A stretch of DNA of 32,018 bases, taken from positions 1 to 32,018 of IMG/VR virus record IMGVR_UViG_3300034375_009452; one strand, 5' to 3'. The DNA comes from a virus. This document shows, piece after piece, positions 31,530-32,018 of the stretch. The notes beneath the pieces were generated by a model. The model was not told the DNA's origin and made no database searches. It saw only the letters and a program-made list of their open reading frames with translations. The translations under genes and the position numbers were made by a program. How positions within the stretch are numbered: the first letter of the stretch is position 1; each line of letters begins with the position of its first letter.

Positions 31530-31545
31530 TGTTCCACGTGGAACA
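31530..31545. other. parS: Perfect 16-bp parS-type palindrome
   Basis: TGTTCCACGTGGAACA, 2 bases after the zinc-ribbon stop. It has the core GTTCCACGTGGAAC and matches the bacterial chromosomal parS consensus (TGTTTCACGTGAAACA type) in the form common in proteobacteria such as pseudomonads. No ParA or ParB gene is in the window. Confidence 0.72.
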
Positions 31546-31582
31546 ACGCTAGGCCACGACCCTACCTGCCTTCGGCCAGGAC

Positions 31583-31604
31583 CAAGCGACCAAGCGGTCG
31601 CTTG
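31583..31604 (+). terminator. Hairpin after the rightward cassette, candidate terminator
   Basis: CAAGCGACC and GGTCGCTTG pair perfectly (9 bp) around AAGC, followed by ACAATTTT. The T-run is short, but it is the best terminator candidate after the cassette. Confidence 0.5.
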
Positions 31605-31611
31605 ACAATTT

Positions 31612-31627
31612 TGGCGCGGCCGCGCCA
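31612..31627. other. GC-rich perfect 16-bp palindrome
   Basis: TGGCGCGGCCGCGCCA. Together with the parS-type site and the 9-bp hairpin it makes three perfect inverted repeats within about 100 bases. Role unknown. Confidence 0.5.
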
Positions 31628-31668
31628 GTAGTAGTTCGACGACGACTTTTTTTGGTGTACCGCGCGCC

Positions 31669-31974
31669 AGAATAAGTGCAAACGCGACCAATGTCAAGTC
31701 TTTTTTGCACGATTGGATAAAATTTTTTTAAATTGTTTTGGTCTTATAAAAGCGCCGCGCCGATTATACAGTGCGGGGTCAATGCTGTCAAGTACTTTTT
31801 GCACAATTGCCCAAAATAATTCGACGCGCTGGTCTCTGCTAGACCCCGTGCCCACCCTGGTAGTATACGCGCAAGGCCCGGAATTGTCAAGAACTTTTTG
31901 CGGCAATTGTGCAAGATTTTTAAAAGCGCGAGCCTGGCGGCGCCGATTATACAGTAGTACGCCGACGATGTCAA
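31669..31974 (-). promoter_or_regulatory. Array of four tandem leftward sigma70 promoters
   Basis: On the minus strand: TTGACA/TATAAT (31974-31946), TTGACA/TATACT (31890-31862), TTGACA/TATAAT (31791-31763), TTGACA/TATTCT (31697-31669). All four have 17-base spacers, and they are 84-99 bases apart. Each -35 is preceded by a conserved GCAAAAAG-type element; in two of them the 19 bases GTGCAAAAAGTACTTGACA are identical. The array holds no credible gene (31528-32018) and points against the rightward cassette. Confidence 0.82.
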
Positions 31975-32018
31975 GTACTTTTTGCACAATTCGTGAAAAT
32001 AAATCGCTTGACTAGTCT

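Noticed and set aside
31452-31697. 81-residue minus-strand frame after the last leftward promoter
   Set aside because: It crosses the palindromes and the zinc-ribbon gene, has no ribosome site and low-quality composition.
31694-32015. Open frames on both strands in the promoter array
   Set aside because: They consist of the repeated promoter elements, lack ribosome sites and have no protein-like sequence.

Overview
This window looks like about half of the genome of a tailed phage with a siphovirus-type long non-contractile tail, probably infecting a proteobacterium. From about 29.0 kb leftwards nearly everything is on the minus strand: DNA methyltransferase, small terminase subunit, a block of small membrane and basic proteins, lysis genes, large terminase subunit, HNH protein, HK97-type portal, fused protease/capsid, connectors, tail tube, frameshifted tail-assembly chaperones, tape measure, a collagen-like fibre and a lambda-type tail tip (gpM, gpL, gpK, gpI, gpJ homologues). 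gpJ runs off the left edge. Replication genes, an integrase and an endolysin are not in the window, so the lifestyle is open. The host guess rests on strong sigma70-type promoters and on Fur-box-like and parS-like sites of proteobacterial form; it is an inference.

The leftward half is AT-rich and tightly packed, with many ATGA overlaps. It is divided by signals that can be read directly: sigma70 promoters before the first small gene (28.95 kb), the small terminase (28.04 kb), the HNH/portal/capsid block (21.7 kb) and the tail chaperones (13.9 kb), and UUCG-loop terminators after the capsid (17.7 kb) and after the tail tube (13.95 kb). Head, connector/tube and tail-assembly genes therefore look like separately tunable blocks. 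Three translation devices stand out: a -1 slippery heptamer making the G/GT chaperones, a strong internal ribosome site that should release a protease-free capsid protein from the fused protease-capsid gene, and a pair of overlapping genes where one stretch of DNA encodes a very acidic tail in one frame and a very basic protein in the other.

From about 29.0 kb to the right edge the DNA is clearly GC-richer and is read rightwards. It holds a six-gene, translationally coupled cassette: an HTH-like small protein, a membrane protein, a HAD phosphatase, an unknown protein, a short polyphosphate kinase 2 (PPK2) and a CxxC zinc-ribbon protein. A Fur-box-like palindrome lies left of it and a perfect 16-bp parS-type palindrome sits 2 bp after its last stop codon. 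The final ~350 bp is a non-coding array of four tandem leftward sigma70 promoters with a shared upstream element, pointing against the cassette. The cassette and its flanking control sites are the most unusual part of the window.
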